Shown: positions 39,369 to 47,064, counted from the first letter of the stretch. The stretch is 64,000 nucleotides of DNA from Ectopseudomonas chengduensis (GCF_900102635.1 NZ_FMZQ01000001.1:558001-622000); one strand, 5' to 3'. A program made the numbers and translations. The notes: a model not told the origin generated them from the sequence alone.

Positions 39369-39758
39369 ATGAGCAATATCCCCGCCGATCTGCGTTATGC
39401 CGCCAGCCACGAGTGGGCGCGCCTGGAGGCTGACGGCAGTGTGACCGTGGGCATCTCCGACCACGCCCAGGAAGCCCTTGGTGACGTGGTGTTCATCGAG
39501 CTGCCGGAAGTTGGCAAGCAGCTGAACGCCGGCCAGGAAGCTGGCGTGGTGGAGTCGGTCAAGGCTGCTTCCGACATCTATGCGCCAGTTGGCGGCGAAG
39601 TGATCGCCATCAACGAAGCACTGGCCGACAGTCCGGAAAGCGTCAACAGCGATCCGTACGGCAGCTGGTTCTTCAAGCTCAAGCCAAGCGATGCCAGCGA
39701 GCTGGACAAGCTGCTGGACGCGGCAGCCTATCAGGCTGCTGCTGACGCCGACGCCTGA
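39369..39758 (+). CDS. gcvH: Glycine cleavage system H protein
   Basis: This 129-residue lipoyl carrier shuttles the methylamine group between the P, T and L proteins. The lipoyl lysine is Lys65 in [12 protein letters not shown]. The start at ATG 39369 has an AGGA-type site (GAGGAAAG) upstream; the open frame further upstream is not coding. No gcvP or lpd follows: a terminator comes 20 bases after the stop. Confidence 0.96.
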   Translation: MSNIPADLRYAASHEWARLEADGSVTVGISDHAQEALGDVVFIELPEVGKQLNAGQEAGVVESVKAASDIYAPVGGEVIAINEALADSPESVNSDPYGSWFFKLKPSDASELDKLLDAAAYQAAADADA

Positions 39759-39778
39759 TTCATCTGGCCTCGACCCGG

Positions 39779-39800
39779 AAACCCGCTACGGCGGGTTTCT
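39779..39800 (+). terminator. Terminator after gcvH
   Basis: AAACCCGC (39779-39786), TACG loop, GCGGGTTT (39791-39798), then CT. The 8-base stem is perfect. Confidence 0.75.
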
Positions 39801-39845
39801 GCGTTTCTGGGCTCCGCTAATGAATTCGCTTGTAGGGCGTCAGTG

Positions 39846-39934
39846 GTAGCCCGAATGTAATCCGGGGAGTGACGATACCCCTTGTGGGAGGCGCTTCAGC
39901 GGCGAGCTCTTGTCGCGGCTAAAGCCCCTCCCAC
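39846..39934. repeat. REP units between gcvH and the persulfide-sensor operon
   Basis: A single family A unit lies at 39846-39867, with two base changes. A family D pair follows: GTGGGAGGCGCTTCAGC (39884-39900) against GCGGCTAAAGCCCCTCCCAC (39915-39934). No gene is seen in the 319-base gap 39759-40077. The family D element marks the left edge of the accessory block. Confidence 0.75.
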
Positions 39935-40017
39935 GATTGTGCATGCATCGATTGATGCAGATAGGCGCGCTCCTGTAAGGCCTGTTCAATCCCCTCCTTA
40001 ACCGCTGGTCAGTTGGG

Positions 40018-40059
40018 CTGACACTTATTCAAAATACAATATATAAAAATACATATTGT
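40018..40059 (+). promoter_or_regulatory. Promoter and overlapping operator of the ArsR-type persulfide-sensor operon
   Basis: A -35-like CTGACA (40018-40023) precedes -10 candidates TATATA (40040-40045) or TATAAA (40042-40047). An inverted repeat ACAATAT (40036-40042)/ATATTGT (40053-40059) covers the -10 and start region. The 30-base AT-rich island is unlike its surroundings and is well placed for autorepression by the regulator encoded at 40078. Confidence 0.6.
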
Positions 40060-40077
40060 TTGGAGTGAAGGTGTCCC

Positions 40078-40392
40078 ATGGATGAACCCATCGATATCCA
40101 GCAGCTGCGTGCCAATGCCGACGCTGCCGGGCAGTTGCTCAAGGCATTGGCTAACCCTGATCGCCTCCTGCTGCTCTGCCAGCTGTCGCAGGGTGAGCGC
40201 AACGTCAGTGAGCTGGAGGCGCTGCTTGGTATCCAGCAGCCCACGCTGTCCCAGCAACTGGCCGTGCTGCGTCGTGAAGGGCTGGTGGCAACCCGTCGCG
40301 ACGGCAAGCAGATCTTCTATCGCATCAGCAGCCCGGCGGCGCTGGCCGTGATCGAAACCCTGTATCGGCTGTTCTGCGGGGGCCAGCAATGA
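40078..40392 (+). CDS. ArsR family repressor of the BigR/SqrR (persulfide-sensing) type
   Basis: This 104-residue winged-helix protein has a recognition helix near residues 55-70 (Q-Q-P-T-L-S-Q-Q-L-A-V-L-R-R-E-G) and wing R-R-D-G-K-Q-I-F-Y-R. It has no arsenite or zinc C-x-C motif. It has exactly two cysteines, Cys34 (helix 2) and Cys100 (last helix), 66 residues apart. From memory, BigR (Cys42/Cys108) and SqrR (Cys41/Cys107) have the same spacing; those proteins form a tetrasulfide or disulfide on sulfide stress and leave the DNA. It overlaps the YeeE/YedE gene by 4 bases (ATGA). Confidence 0.88.
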   Translation: MDEPIDIQQLRANADAAGQLLKALANPDRLLLLCQLSQGERNVSELEALLGIQQPTLSQQLAVLRREGLVATRRDGKQIFYRISSPAALAVIETLYRLFCGGQQ

Positions 40393-40823
40393 GCATCGAC
40401 TGGGCCAGCTTCACCCCCTGGACGGCCTTGGCCGGTGGCGCGCTGATCGGTCTGGCCGCCGCCATCTTTGCCCTGGCCAATGGCCGCGTGGCCGGTATCA
40501 GCGGTCTGCTCGGCAGCCTTCTGCAGCCAGGCGCAGAAGGGCGCGGCGAGAAGGCATTTTTCCTCCTCGGCCTGCTGTTGGCGCCGCTGCTGTGGGGGCT
40601 GTTCGGCGCCTTGCCAGCGATCAGCTTCGATGGCGGCGCGCTGTCGCTGATTGGCGCCGGTTTGCTGGTGGGCATCGGCACGCGCTACGGCTCTGGCTGC
40701 ACCAGCGGCCATGGCGTATGTGGCATCTCGCGTCTATCTCCGCGCTCCATGCTGGCCACCCTGTGCTTCATGGCCACGGGTTTCGCCACGGTCTTTGTTC
40801 TACGTCATCTTCTGGGGGGCTGA
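40389..40823 (+). CDS. YeeE/YedE family transporter, N-terminal half-protein
   Basis: This 144-residue membrane protein has four spans and the sulfur-compound transport motif [14 protein letters not shown] near residues 99-112. Its cysteines correspond to those that pass thiosulfate in TsuA-type YeeE proteins. The family is split in two genes here, as in many BigR-type operons (PmpA/PmpB). It overlaps the regulator gene by 4 bases and is followed after 2 bases by the second half. Confidence 0.9.
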   Translation: MSIDWASFTPWTALAGGALIGLAAAIFALANGRVAGISGLLGSLLQPGAEGRGEKAFFLLGLLLAPLLWGLFGALPAISFDGGALSLIGAGLLVGIGTRYGSGCTSGHGVCGISRLSPRSMLATLCFMATGFATVFVLRHLLGG

Positions 40824-40825
40824 AC

Positions 40826-41245
40826 ATGGCCAGACTGAGCGCATTCTTAGCCGGTCTACTGTTCGGCCTCGGCCTGCTGCTGGCCGGTATGGCCAACCCG
40901 GCCAAGGTGCTGGCCTTTCTCGATCTGGCCGGTAACTGGGACCCGTCTCTCGCCCTGGTGATGGTGGGTGCCATCTGCGTGGCGGCGTTGCCGTTGCACC
41001 TGGCGCAACGGCGCGCCTGGGCACTGCTCGGCGGCGCCATGCAGTTGCCGACGCGTCGTGACCTCGATGCTCGCCTGATTGGTGGCAGCCTGCTGTTCGG
41101 CGTCGGTTGGGGTATCGCTGGCATCTGTCCGGGGCCGGCCGTTGCCATCCTGCTGACCGGGCACTGGCAGGCCCTGCTGTTCGTCGCGGCGATGCTCGCC
41201 GGGATGCTGATCTTTACTGCGCTGGAAGGCCGGCGCGGACGTTGA
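40826..41245 (+). CDS. YeeE/YedE family transporter, C-terminal half-protein (DUF6691-like)
   Basis: This 139-residue membrane protein has four spans and the matching motif G-W-G-I-A-G-I-C-P-G-P-A near residues 93-104. It opens A-R-L-S-A-F-L-A-G-L-L-F-G-L-G-L-L-L-A-G-M-A-N-P-A-K-V. With the preceding gene it should form a complete channel for a sulfur species such as thiosulfate. Its stop overlaps the next gene's TTG start. Confidence 0.88.
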   Translation: MARLSAFLAGLLFGLGLLLAGMANPAKVLAFLDLAGNWDPSLALVMVGAICVAALPLHLAQRRAWALLGGAMQLPTRRDLDARLIGGSLLFGVGWGIAGICPGPAVAILLTGHWQALLFVAAMLAGMLIFTALEGRRGR

Positions 41246-41448
41246 CCTGGAGAGCCTCGATCAAAGCCAATGTTGGAACGCTCGAGCGCAGTCTGCGCAT
41301 CGCCGCAGGCCTGATTCTTATCGCACTGAGCCTGGCCGGTGTCATCGGTCTGTGGGGCTGGATCGGTGTGTTACCACTGGCGACCGGCATCTTGCGCTTC
41401 TGCCCGGCGTATCCACTGCTGGGTATCAACACCTGCAAAATGAAATGA
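41242..41448 (+). CDS. DUF2892 inner-membrane protein (YgaP C-terminal domain-like)
   Basis: This 68-residue protein has two spans. It contains the DUF2892 opening I-K-A-N-V-G-T-L-E-R-S-L-R-I-A-A-G near 7-23 and C-P-A-Y-P-L-L-G-I-N-T-C near 54-65. In YgaP this domain is fused to a rhodanese; here it stands alone. The start is a TTG at 41242 overlapping the preceding stop (TTGA), because no ATG precedes the conserved part. Fourth gene of the sulfur operon; it probably assists persulfide or thiosulfate handling at the membrane. Confidence 0.8.
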   Translation: MTWRASIKANVGTLERSLRIAAGLILIALSLAGVIGLWGWIGVLPLATGILRFCPAYPLLGINTCKMK

Positions 41449-41481
41449 AACATATCCACTGAGGTGGCATGCATGTGCGGC

Positions 41482-41495
41482 TTGATGTAGATCAA
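41482..41495 (+). promoter_or_regulatory. Anr/Dnr (FNR-type) box of the cytochrome c peroxidase gene
   Basis: TTGATGTAGATCAA is a perfect TTGAT-N4-ATCAA dyad, centred 77 bases before the ATG at 41566. A class II promoter would start near 41530. Low-oxygen induction is known for Pseudomonas cytochrome c peroxidase. Confidence 0.85.
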
Positions 41496-41565
41496 GTCGC
41501 CCCGGGTTTGCGCTGGGCATGGTCAGGACATAACCAGAACAGCCAATACCTGAGGAGATACACAC

Positions 41566-42555
41566 ATGCGCACTCTGAGCCTGATGGCCGGGTTGTGCCT
41601 GGGCGCCAGCGCCTGGGCCAATGTACCGGGCAACGAACCCGTCGAGCCTATCGCAGCGGCCGAGATCACCGATCCGGCCAAGGTCGAACTGGGCAAGCAG
41701 CTGTTCTTTGACCCGCGCCTGTCGCGCTCGGGGTTCATTTCCTGCAATTCCTGCCACAACCTGTCGATGGGCGGCAGTGACAACCTGCCGAGCTCCATCG
41801 GTCATAACTGGCAGCAAGGGCCGATCAATTCGCCCACGGTGCTCAATTCCAGCCTCAACCTCGCGCAGTTCTGGGACGGCCGCGCTGCCGACCTCAAGGA
41901 ACAGGCTGCCGGCCCCATCGCCAACCCGATGGAGATGGCCTTCACTCACATTCTCGCCATCGACGTGCTGCGCTCGATCCCGCAGTACCGCGAGTCGTTC
42001 AAGGTCGTGTACAAGACCGACGAGATCACCCTGGATGAAGTGACCGACGCCATCGCCGAGTTCGAAAAGACCCTGGTCACACCCAATTCGCGCTTCGACC
42101 TATGGCTCAAGGGCGACCAGCAGGCCATTACCCAGACCGAACTGGAGGGCTACGAGCTGTTCAAGTCCATCGGCTGCGTCGCCTGTCACAACGGCCCGGC
42201 GCTGGGCGGCAACTCGTTCCAGAAGATGGGGCTGGTCGAACCCTATGAAACCAGCAATCCGGCCGAGGGGGTGGCTGGCCTGACCGGCAAGGACGCCGAC
42301 CGCTTCAAGTTCAAGGTGCCGACCCTGCGCAACGTCGAACTGACCTATCCCTACTTCCACGACGGCGCCTACTGGAAGCTGGAGGAGTCGGTAGACATCA
42401 TGGCGCGCTTGCAGCTGGGTCGTAAGCTGAGCGAGGAGGAGATCGGCAAGATCACCGCCTTTCTCAAGACCCTGACCGGCGAGCAGCCGAGCTTCGCCCT
42501 GCCGATCCTGCCGCCGTCGAACAACGATACGCCGCGGCCGCAGCCGTTCGAGTGA
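41566..42555 (+). CDS. ccpA: Di-heme cytochrome c peroxidase
   Basis: This 329-residue periplasmic enzyme reduces hydrogen peroxide to water with electrons from cytochrome c or azurin. Its signal peptide ends near W-A-N at residue 19. Heme c sites are C-N-S-C-H (Cys60, Cys63, His64; peroxidatic heme) and C-V-A-C-H (Cys204, Cys207, His208; electron-transfer heme). M-E-M-A near 124 and the F-H-D-G-A near 263 are family features. A perfect Anr box lies upstream and a terminator at 42571-42594. Confidence 0.95.
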   Translation: MRTLSLMAGLCLGASAWANVPGNEPVEPIAAAEITDPAKVELGKQLFFDPRLSRSGFISCNSCHNLSMGGSDNLPSSIGHNWQQGPINSPTVLNSSLNLAQFWDGRAADLKEQAAGPIANPMEMAFTHILAIDVLRSIPQYRESFKVVYKTDEITLDEVTDAIAEFEKTLVTPNSRFDLWLKGDQQAITQTELEGYELFKSIGCVACHNGPALGGNSFQKMGLVEPYETSNPAEGVAGLTGKDADRFKFKVPTLRNVELTYPYFHDGAYWKLEESVDIMARLQLGRKLSEEEIGKITAFLKTLTGEQPSFALPILPPSNNDTPRPQPFE

Positions 42556-42570
42556 GTTGGCGCTAACGAA

Positions 42571-42594
42571 AACGCCCAGCATGTGCCGGGCGTT
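42571..42594 (+). terminator. Terminator after the cytochrome c peroxidase gene
   Basis: AACGCCC (42571-42577) pairs with GGGCGTT (42588-42594) across a 10-base loop. It is flanked by A's before and CAT after. Confidence 0.55.
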
Positions 42595-42601
42595 CATAGA
42601 T

Positions 42602-42651
42602 GTAGGGCGGGTGAAACCCGCCAGCAGCGGTGCGGGTTACGCCCGCCCTAC
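42602..42651. repeat. REP pair, family C
   Basis: Units 42602-42622 and 42632-42651 face each other between the convergent ccp and aguA stops, with small differences in the loop bases. Confidence 0.85.
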
Positions 42652-42656
42652 ATGGT

Positions 42657-43763
42657 TCAGCGCCCTTGCGGCGCCGGCTGCTGCTGGGTGATGCAGTGGA
42701 TATTGCCACCACCGAGCAGAATCTCGCGGCCCGGCACCATCACCACGCGATGCTCGGGGAAGATGCGCTGCAGAATCGCGCGGGCTTCCTCGTCCTTCGG
42801 GTCATCGAAGCTCGGCGCGACGATGCCGCCGTTGACGATAAGGAAGTTGACGTAGGAGCCGGCCAGGCGAACCTCCGGGCTACGCTCCTGGCTGCCGTCG
42901 ACGATGTCGACGCCCGCGCATTCTTCTGCGGTGGCGTGGATCGGGCCAGGGATCGGCATCTTGTGCACGGTCAGCTGACGGCCCTTGGCGTCGCGTGCGC
43001 TTTCCAGCACACGCATGGCGGCCTGGCAGCGCGGGTAGTTGGGATCGTTCTGATCGTCGGTCCAGGCCAGCAGCACCTCGCCTGGGCGCACATAGCAGCA
43101 GAAGTTGTCGACGTGGCCATCGGTCTCGTCGTTGTACAGGCCGTCGGGCAGCCAGATCACCGTGTCGATGGCCAGGTGCTCGCGCAGCACGGCCTCGATC
43201 TCTTCGCGCGACAGGTGCGGGTTGCGGTTCTTGTTCAGCAGGCACTCTTCGGTGGTGATCAGGGTGCCTTCGCCATCGACGTGGATTGAGCCACCCTCGA
43301 GCACGAAACCTTCGGTGCGATAGCGCTTGCAGCCTTCGATCTCGAGAATCTTGCGCGCCACCTGGTCGTCACGCAGCCAGGGCCAGTACAGGCCGCCGTC
43401 GAAGCCGCCCCAGGCGTTGAAGGCCCAGTCCACTCCGCGCACTTCGCCGCTGGCGTTGGTGACGAAGGTCGGGCCGGTGTCGCGCACCCAGGCGTCGTCG
43501 GTGGTGATTTCCACCAGACGGATGTTGGCGTCGTCCAGGCGCGCGCGGGCATTTTCGTACTGCGCTGCGGACACGCAGATGGTCACCGGTTCGAACTGGG
43601 CGATGGCCTTGGCCACCGCGGCGAAGGCGGCCTGTGCCGGCTTGCCGCCGTTGCGCCAGTTGTCCGGGCGCTCGGGCCAGACCATCCAGGTCTGGCTGTG
43701 CGGTGCCCACTCGGCGGGCATGTGGAAACCATCGGCGCGTGGCGTGGTGTTCAGCGTGGTCAT
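42657..43763 (-). CDS. aguA: Agmatine deiminase
   Basis: AguA hydrolyses agmatine to N-carbamoylputrescine and ammonia. The 368-residue protein ends with the catalytic loop [10 protein letters not shown]; Cys357 is the nucleophile. Other guanidino-fold residues are in W-V-R-D-T-G-P-T-F near 89-97 and the [11 protein letters not shown] near 156-166. An AGGTG site precedes the ATG at 43763. It lies 70 bases after aguB on the same strand, separated by a perfect REP pair, and should be cotranscribed with it. Confidence 0.96.
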   Translation of the reverse strand: MTTLNTTPRADGFHMPAEWAPHSQTWMVWPERPDNWRNGGKPAQAAFAAVAKAIAQFEPVTICVSAAQYENARARLDDANIRLVEITTDDAWVRDTGPTFVTNASGEVRGVDWAFNAWGGFDGGLYWPWLRDDQVARKILEIEGCKRYRTEGFVLEGGSIHVDGEGTLITTEECLLNKNRNPHLSREEIEAVLREHLAIDTVIWLPDGLYNDETDGHVDNFCCYVRPGEVLLAWTDDQNDPNYPRCQAAMRVLESARDAKGRQLTVHKMPIPGPIHATAEECAGVDIVDGSQERSPEVRLAGSYVNFLIVNGGIVAPSFDDPKDEEARAILQRIFPEHRVVMVPGREILLGGGNIHCITQQQPAPQGR

Positions 43764-43772
43764 GTTTCACCT

Positions 43773-43831
43773 GTAGCCCGGATGCAATCCGGGGAGTCGT
43801 GAGAAAAAGCCCCGGATTGCATCCGGGCTAC
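43773..43831. repeat. REP pair, family A, inside the aguB-aguA operon
   Basis: Units 43773-43794 and 43810-43831 are perfect 22-base inverse copies across a 15-base loop. Transcribed, it would form a long hairpin between aguB and aguA, which could lower aguA expression or stabilise aguB mRNA. Confidence 0.9.
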
Positions 43832-43833
43832 GT

Positions 43834-44715
43834 TCATTCGGATGGGGTTTCACCATCGAGCGTGGAAAGCGGCCAGTATAGGTTCGGCCGGCGGTCGCGG
43901 AACACACCCCAGGCGGTGCGCACCTTCTCCAGCTCGGTCAGATCGAAGCTGTGCACCAGCACGCCTTCCTCGGTCTGGTTCAGCTCCTCGACCTTCTCGC
44001 CGAACTGGTTGGCGATGAACGAGCTGCCGTAGAAGGTGATGTCATAGCCGTCCTGTTCTTCGCGGCCGATGCGGTTGCTGGCCACCAGCGGCATCAGGTT
44101 GGCGCCGGCATGGCCCTGCTGCACACGCTGCCAGTGATCGCGCGAGCTGATGTTGGCATCATGCGGCTCGCTGCCGATGGCGGTCGGGTAGAAGAGGATT
44201 TCCGCGCCCATCAGCGCCATGCTGCGCGCGCATTCCGGGAACCACTGATCCCAGCAGATGCCGACACCGATGCGGGCATAAGCGGTGTCCCAGACCTTGA
44301 AGCCGGTATCGCCCGGATTGAAGTAGTACTTCTCGTGGTAGCCGGGGCCGTCCGGGATATGGCTTTTCCGATAAATACCGAGATTGCTGCCGTCGGCATC
44401 GATGATGGCGATGCTGTTGAAGCGCGCGCGGCCGGCGCGCTCGAAGAAGCTGATCGGCAGCACCACCTGCAGCTCGGCAGCGACCTTCTGGAAGTGCTGG
44501 ATGGCCGGATTTTCTGCCACCGTGGTGGCCAGCTGGGTGTAGTCGGCGTTCGGTTTCTGGCAGAAGTAGGGCGCCTCGAACAGCTCCTGGATCAGGATGA
44601 TCTGGGCGCCCTGGGCTGCCGCCTGGCGCACCAGCCTCTCGGCGTTGGCGATGTTCGCGGGGGTATCCCAGGAGCAGGCCATCTGGGTCGCGGCGACGGT
44701 AACGATACGGGACAT
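43834..44715 (-). CDS. aguB: N-carbamoylputrescine amidase
   Basis: AguB is a nitrilase-superfamily enzyme that converts N-carbamoylputrescine to putrescine, CO2 and ammonia. The 293-residue protein shows the catalytic triad Glu44 (I-L-I-Q-E-L-F), Lys117 (Y-R-K-S-H-I-P) and Cys154 (G-V-G-I-C-W-D-Q-W). An AGAGGTG ribosome site lies before the ATG at 44715. It is the first gene of the aguBA unit, downstream of the TetR regulator gene. Confidence 0.96.
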   Translation of the reverse strand: MSRIVTVAATQMACSWDTPANIANAERLVRQAAAQGAQIILIQELFEAPYFCQKPNADYTQLATTVAENPAIQHFQKVAAELQVVLPISFFERAGRARFNSIAIIDADGSNLGIYRKSHIPDGPGYHEKYYFNPGDTGFKVWDTAYARIGVGICWDQWFPECARSMALMGAEILFYPTAIGSEPHDANISSRDHWQRVQQGHAGANLMPLVASNRIGREEQDGYDITFYGSSFIANQFGEKVEELNQTEEGVLVHSFDLTELEKVRTAWGVFRDRRPNLYWPLSTLDGETPSE

Positions 44716-44808
44716 GAAGCACCTCTTGGCTCGTTCGCAGGCCGCTCCGGCGGCCCATTCAGAGTGCCGTGGCTGAACATCGACCAGGGCGGGATGTTCG
44801 ATTTATAT

Positions 44809-44822
44809 CCGATAAATATCGG
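44809..44822. promoter_or_regulatory. Candidate AguR operator upstream of aguBA
   Basis: CCGATA-AA-TATCGG is a perfect dyad within an AT-rich stretch (44800-44880). A related TTTATCGAATTAAATCC lies near 44865-44882. The 260-base gap 44716-44975 separates the regulator gene from aguB and contains no other gene. Confidence 0.55.
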
Positions 44823-44975
44823 CATTAGAAGGTGCTTTGGTCGATTTGGCGAAATTAATGCGATTTTTATCGAATTAAATCCATATGCGACGCAGCGGCT
44901 CCGTGTGCGCCAATCAACTATGGGGCGAGGAATTGGGGGCTTGGCTTCGGTGGCCTGGCGATCTCTACACGGGGA

Positions 44976-45617
44976 TTACGCCAGCGGCGCAGGTCTCTTT
45001 GGCAGCGCGGACGGCAGATACAGGCCCAGGTAGGCATCGAAAACGCGCATGCCTTCCTCGGCCAGGCGTGGTGTGATTTCGCCATGCAGTTGCACGGAGC
45101 GTGCGTAGACGCGATCACCCAGCTCCATGGCCAGGGCGAATACATCGATATCCGTCGGTAATTGCGGCAGGGGGAAGTGGCGCTCGAACAATGCTTGCAT
45201 CAGGCGGCTCAGTTCGATGTCGTGCTGGTGGTCCGCTTGAGTGACTTCGGCCAGGCCGTGCTGGGCGAGGATCAACTGGCGCGCCGCGGCGTCGCGCGCG
45301 TAGATGCCCAGCATGCGTTGTTCGACGATACGCGACAGGTCATGCCAGGTGTTCAGGCTGGCATGCTCGACGGGTTCCTGCAGGCAGGCGCGAAAGGCTG
45401 CGTGCACGTCCGCGGTCAGCCCTTCGAGCAGGGCCGGTACGCTGGCGAAGAAGTGGTAGACCGAGGAGGGTGGAATCTTCGCGTGCTCGGCCACGGTGTA
45501 GATCGACAGATTGGCCACGCCTTGCTCGGCCAGCAGTTCGCGTGCTGCAGCGAGAATCACGGCAATACGTGCCTGGCTGCTGGCGCGCGGTTTGCGGGTG
45601 CTGGCGGGGCGCGACAT
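44976..45617 (-). CDS. aguR: TetR family regulator of the agu genes
   Basis: This 213-residue protein has an N-terminal TetR helix-turn-helix (residues ~17-62; L-L-A-E-Q-G-V-A-N-L-S-I-Y-T-V-A-E-H-A-K, then P-P-S-S-V-Y-H-F-F) and a helical ligand domain. By position next to aguBA it corresponds to AguR of P. aeruginosa, which represses aguBA until agmatine or N-carbamoylputrescine binds. The start is the ATG at 45617; the frame stays open far upstream only as the shadow of the neighbouring gene. The symbol is assigned by context. Confidence 0.85.
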   Translation of the reverse strand: MSRPASTRKPRASSQARIAVILAAARELLAEQGVANLSIYTVAEHAKIPPSSVYHFFASVPALLEGLTADVHAAFRACLQEPVEHASLNTWHDLSRIVEQRMLGIYARDAAARQLILAQHGLAEVTQADHQHDIELSRLMQALFERHFPLPQLPTDIDVFALAMELGDRVYARSVQLHGEITPRLAEEGMRVFDAYLGLYLPSALPKRPAPLA

Positions 45618-45688
45618 GGTGAGCTCCTCGGTGGGCGAGGTGCTATTGGACGTCAGGCGGTATTGGCGAGGCAAGCCTCGCCATCTGC

Positions 45689-46747
45689 TCAGCTGCCGTC
45701 GCGGAAGCGCTGCCAGACGTTGTTGCGTACCTGGGCATGTTTCTCCGAGAGAACCTCCAGTGGATACAGGCGGCGCTTGGTGTCCTGATCCGGATACAGG
45801 CCGGGCTGCTGCAGCAGGGCGCTGTCGATGAACTGTGCAGAGCTGGCATTGCCGTTGGGGTAGAGCGTCTCGGCGGTGATCTGGGCGATCACCTGCGGCT
45901 GCATCAGGTAGTCGATGAAGCGGTGAGAGAGATCGGGGCGGCTGGCGTTGGCGGGAATCACCAGGTTGTCGACGAACAGTACCGAGCCCTCGTCCGGTAC
46001 CACGAAGCGCACTGGCTGGCCGGCCTGGGCTGCGGCCAGGGCATCGCCGATCCAGGCCATGGCCAGGCACAGGTCGCCGCTGTTGAGATCTTCGATATAG
46101 CGTTCGCTGTCGACGTAGCGCAGGTTCGGGCGCAGGGCGTCGAGTATCTCTCCGGCGCGCTCGACGCGGCTCGGGGCGCTGCGTGCCAGGCTGCGGCCCT
46201 GGTAGTTGAGCAGCAGCGACAGGGTTTCATCCGGCGCATCCAGCACGCTGATGCCGCAACTGGCCAGGCGCTTGCTCTGTTCGGCGTCGAACAGCAAGCT
46301 CCAGCTGTCCGGCAGGGGGCCACCATAGGCGGCCTCGGCTCGGGGGGTATTGATTGCCAGGCCAACCGCGCCCCACAAGTAGGGGACGGCGTGCTGGTTC
46401 TGCGGGTCGACCGCAGCCAGCTTGCTCAGCAGTTGCTTGTCCAGGTGCGTGCGGTTGGGCAGCAGGTTGAAATCCAGCGGGCGAATGCGGCCGCTGGCGA
46501 TCAGCCCTGGCAGGTCGTTGTGCGAGGGTACGGCGATGTCGATGGGCTGACCGCTTTCCAGCACTTGCGCCAACTCTTCGGCGCTGGCGAAGGTGTGGTA
46601 CTCGACTTCGATGCCGGTGTCGCGGGTGAAGTTCTCCAGCACCTGCGGCGCGATGTAATCGTTCCAGTTGTAGACACGGATGCTGTCGGCGGCCTGAGCC
46701 AGGCCGCAGCTCAGGCCTAGCAGGATGGCGGCAAGAGCGCGTTGCAT
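45689..46747 (-). CDS. Periplasmic polyamine-binding protein (PotF/PotD-like), agu-linked
   Basis: This 352-residue protein has a signal peptide ending A-Q-A-A near residue 20. The mature N-terminus I-R-V-Y-N-W-N-D-Y-I-A-P-Q-V-L is the polyamine-binding signature. It is more divergent than the three tandem copies at 52.3-55.7 kb: Y-H-T-F-A-S-A-E replaces Y-D-V-F-D-S-N-E, so the substrate may differ (for example agmatine). It corresponds to the PA0295 gene of P. aeruginosa by position. It has no permease of its own nearby on this strand and lies 71 bases before aguR. Confidence 0.88.
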   Translation of the reverse strand: MQRALAAILLGLSCGLAQAADSIRVYNWNDYIAPQVLENFTRDTGIEVEYHTFASAEELAQVLESGQPIDIAVPSHNDLPGLIASGRIRPLDFNLLPNRTHLDKQLLSKLAAVDPQNQHAVPYLWGAVGLAINTPRAEAAYGGPLPDSWSLLFDAEQSKRLASCGISVLDAPDETLSLLLNYQGRSLARSAPSRVERAGEILDALRPNLRYVDSERYIEDLNSGDLCLAMAWIGDALAAAQAGQPVRFVVPDEGSVLFVDNLVIPANASRPDLSHRFIDYLMQPQVIAQITAETLYPNGNASSAQFIDSALLQQPGLYPDQDTKRRLYPLEVLSEKHAQVRNNVWQRFRDGS

Positions 46748-46775
46748 GAGTAACTCCCCGATTGATCAAAGCAAC

Positions 46776-46817
46776 AGTATCCGGCGGTCTTGTTCGCCGG
46801 GGTTTGATGCATGTCAG
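46776..46817 (-). promoter_or_regulatory. Weak Anr-type promoter candidate of the agu-linked binding protein
   Basis: On the minus strand CTGACATGCATCAA (46817 down to 46804) matches 8 of 10 FNR-consensus positions. GATACT (46781 down to 46776) sits at the -10 position predicted by a box at -41.5. The upstream half-site is poor. Confidence 0.3.
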
Positions 46818-46904
46818 CGCAGTCGCCGTACGGCGAACCGCTGGCCCTGGTGCGGAGCGCCAGAGCAGGCAGTAGTTAGCAGGCAAAAAGAAGCCGGCTC
46901 TGTC

Positions 46905-47042
46905 AGGCCGTGTGAAAACTACTGCGCTCGGCCATGCTGCGCTAAAAACAGGCTCAGAATGCTCATTTACCACTTGTAAACTGCGCTTCTTCGCCTGTTT
47001 TTGTCTTGCCTGACCTTCGCTCGCTACGTTTTTACACGGCCT
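46905..47042 (-). repeat. 138-base hairpin-ended element between spuI and the agu-linked binding protein
   Basis: Ends AGGCCGTGTGAAAAC (46905-46919) and GTTTTTACACGGCCT (47028-47042) pair with one mismatch. The complementarity extends outward through GCCGGC at 46893-46898 and 47049-47054. On the minus strand it contains TTTAC-AAGTG-GTAAA and the core ATGAGCATTCTGAGCCTG, then GCGCAGCATGGC and CGCAG, matching the element at 38027-38151. The rest of the 317-base gap 46748-47064 holds no gene. Confidence 0.7.
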
Positions 47043-47064
47043 TCTGCGGCCGGCTTTCTCGGTG

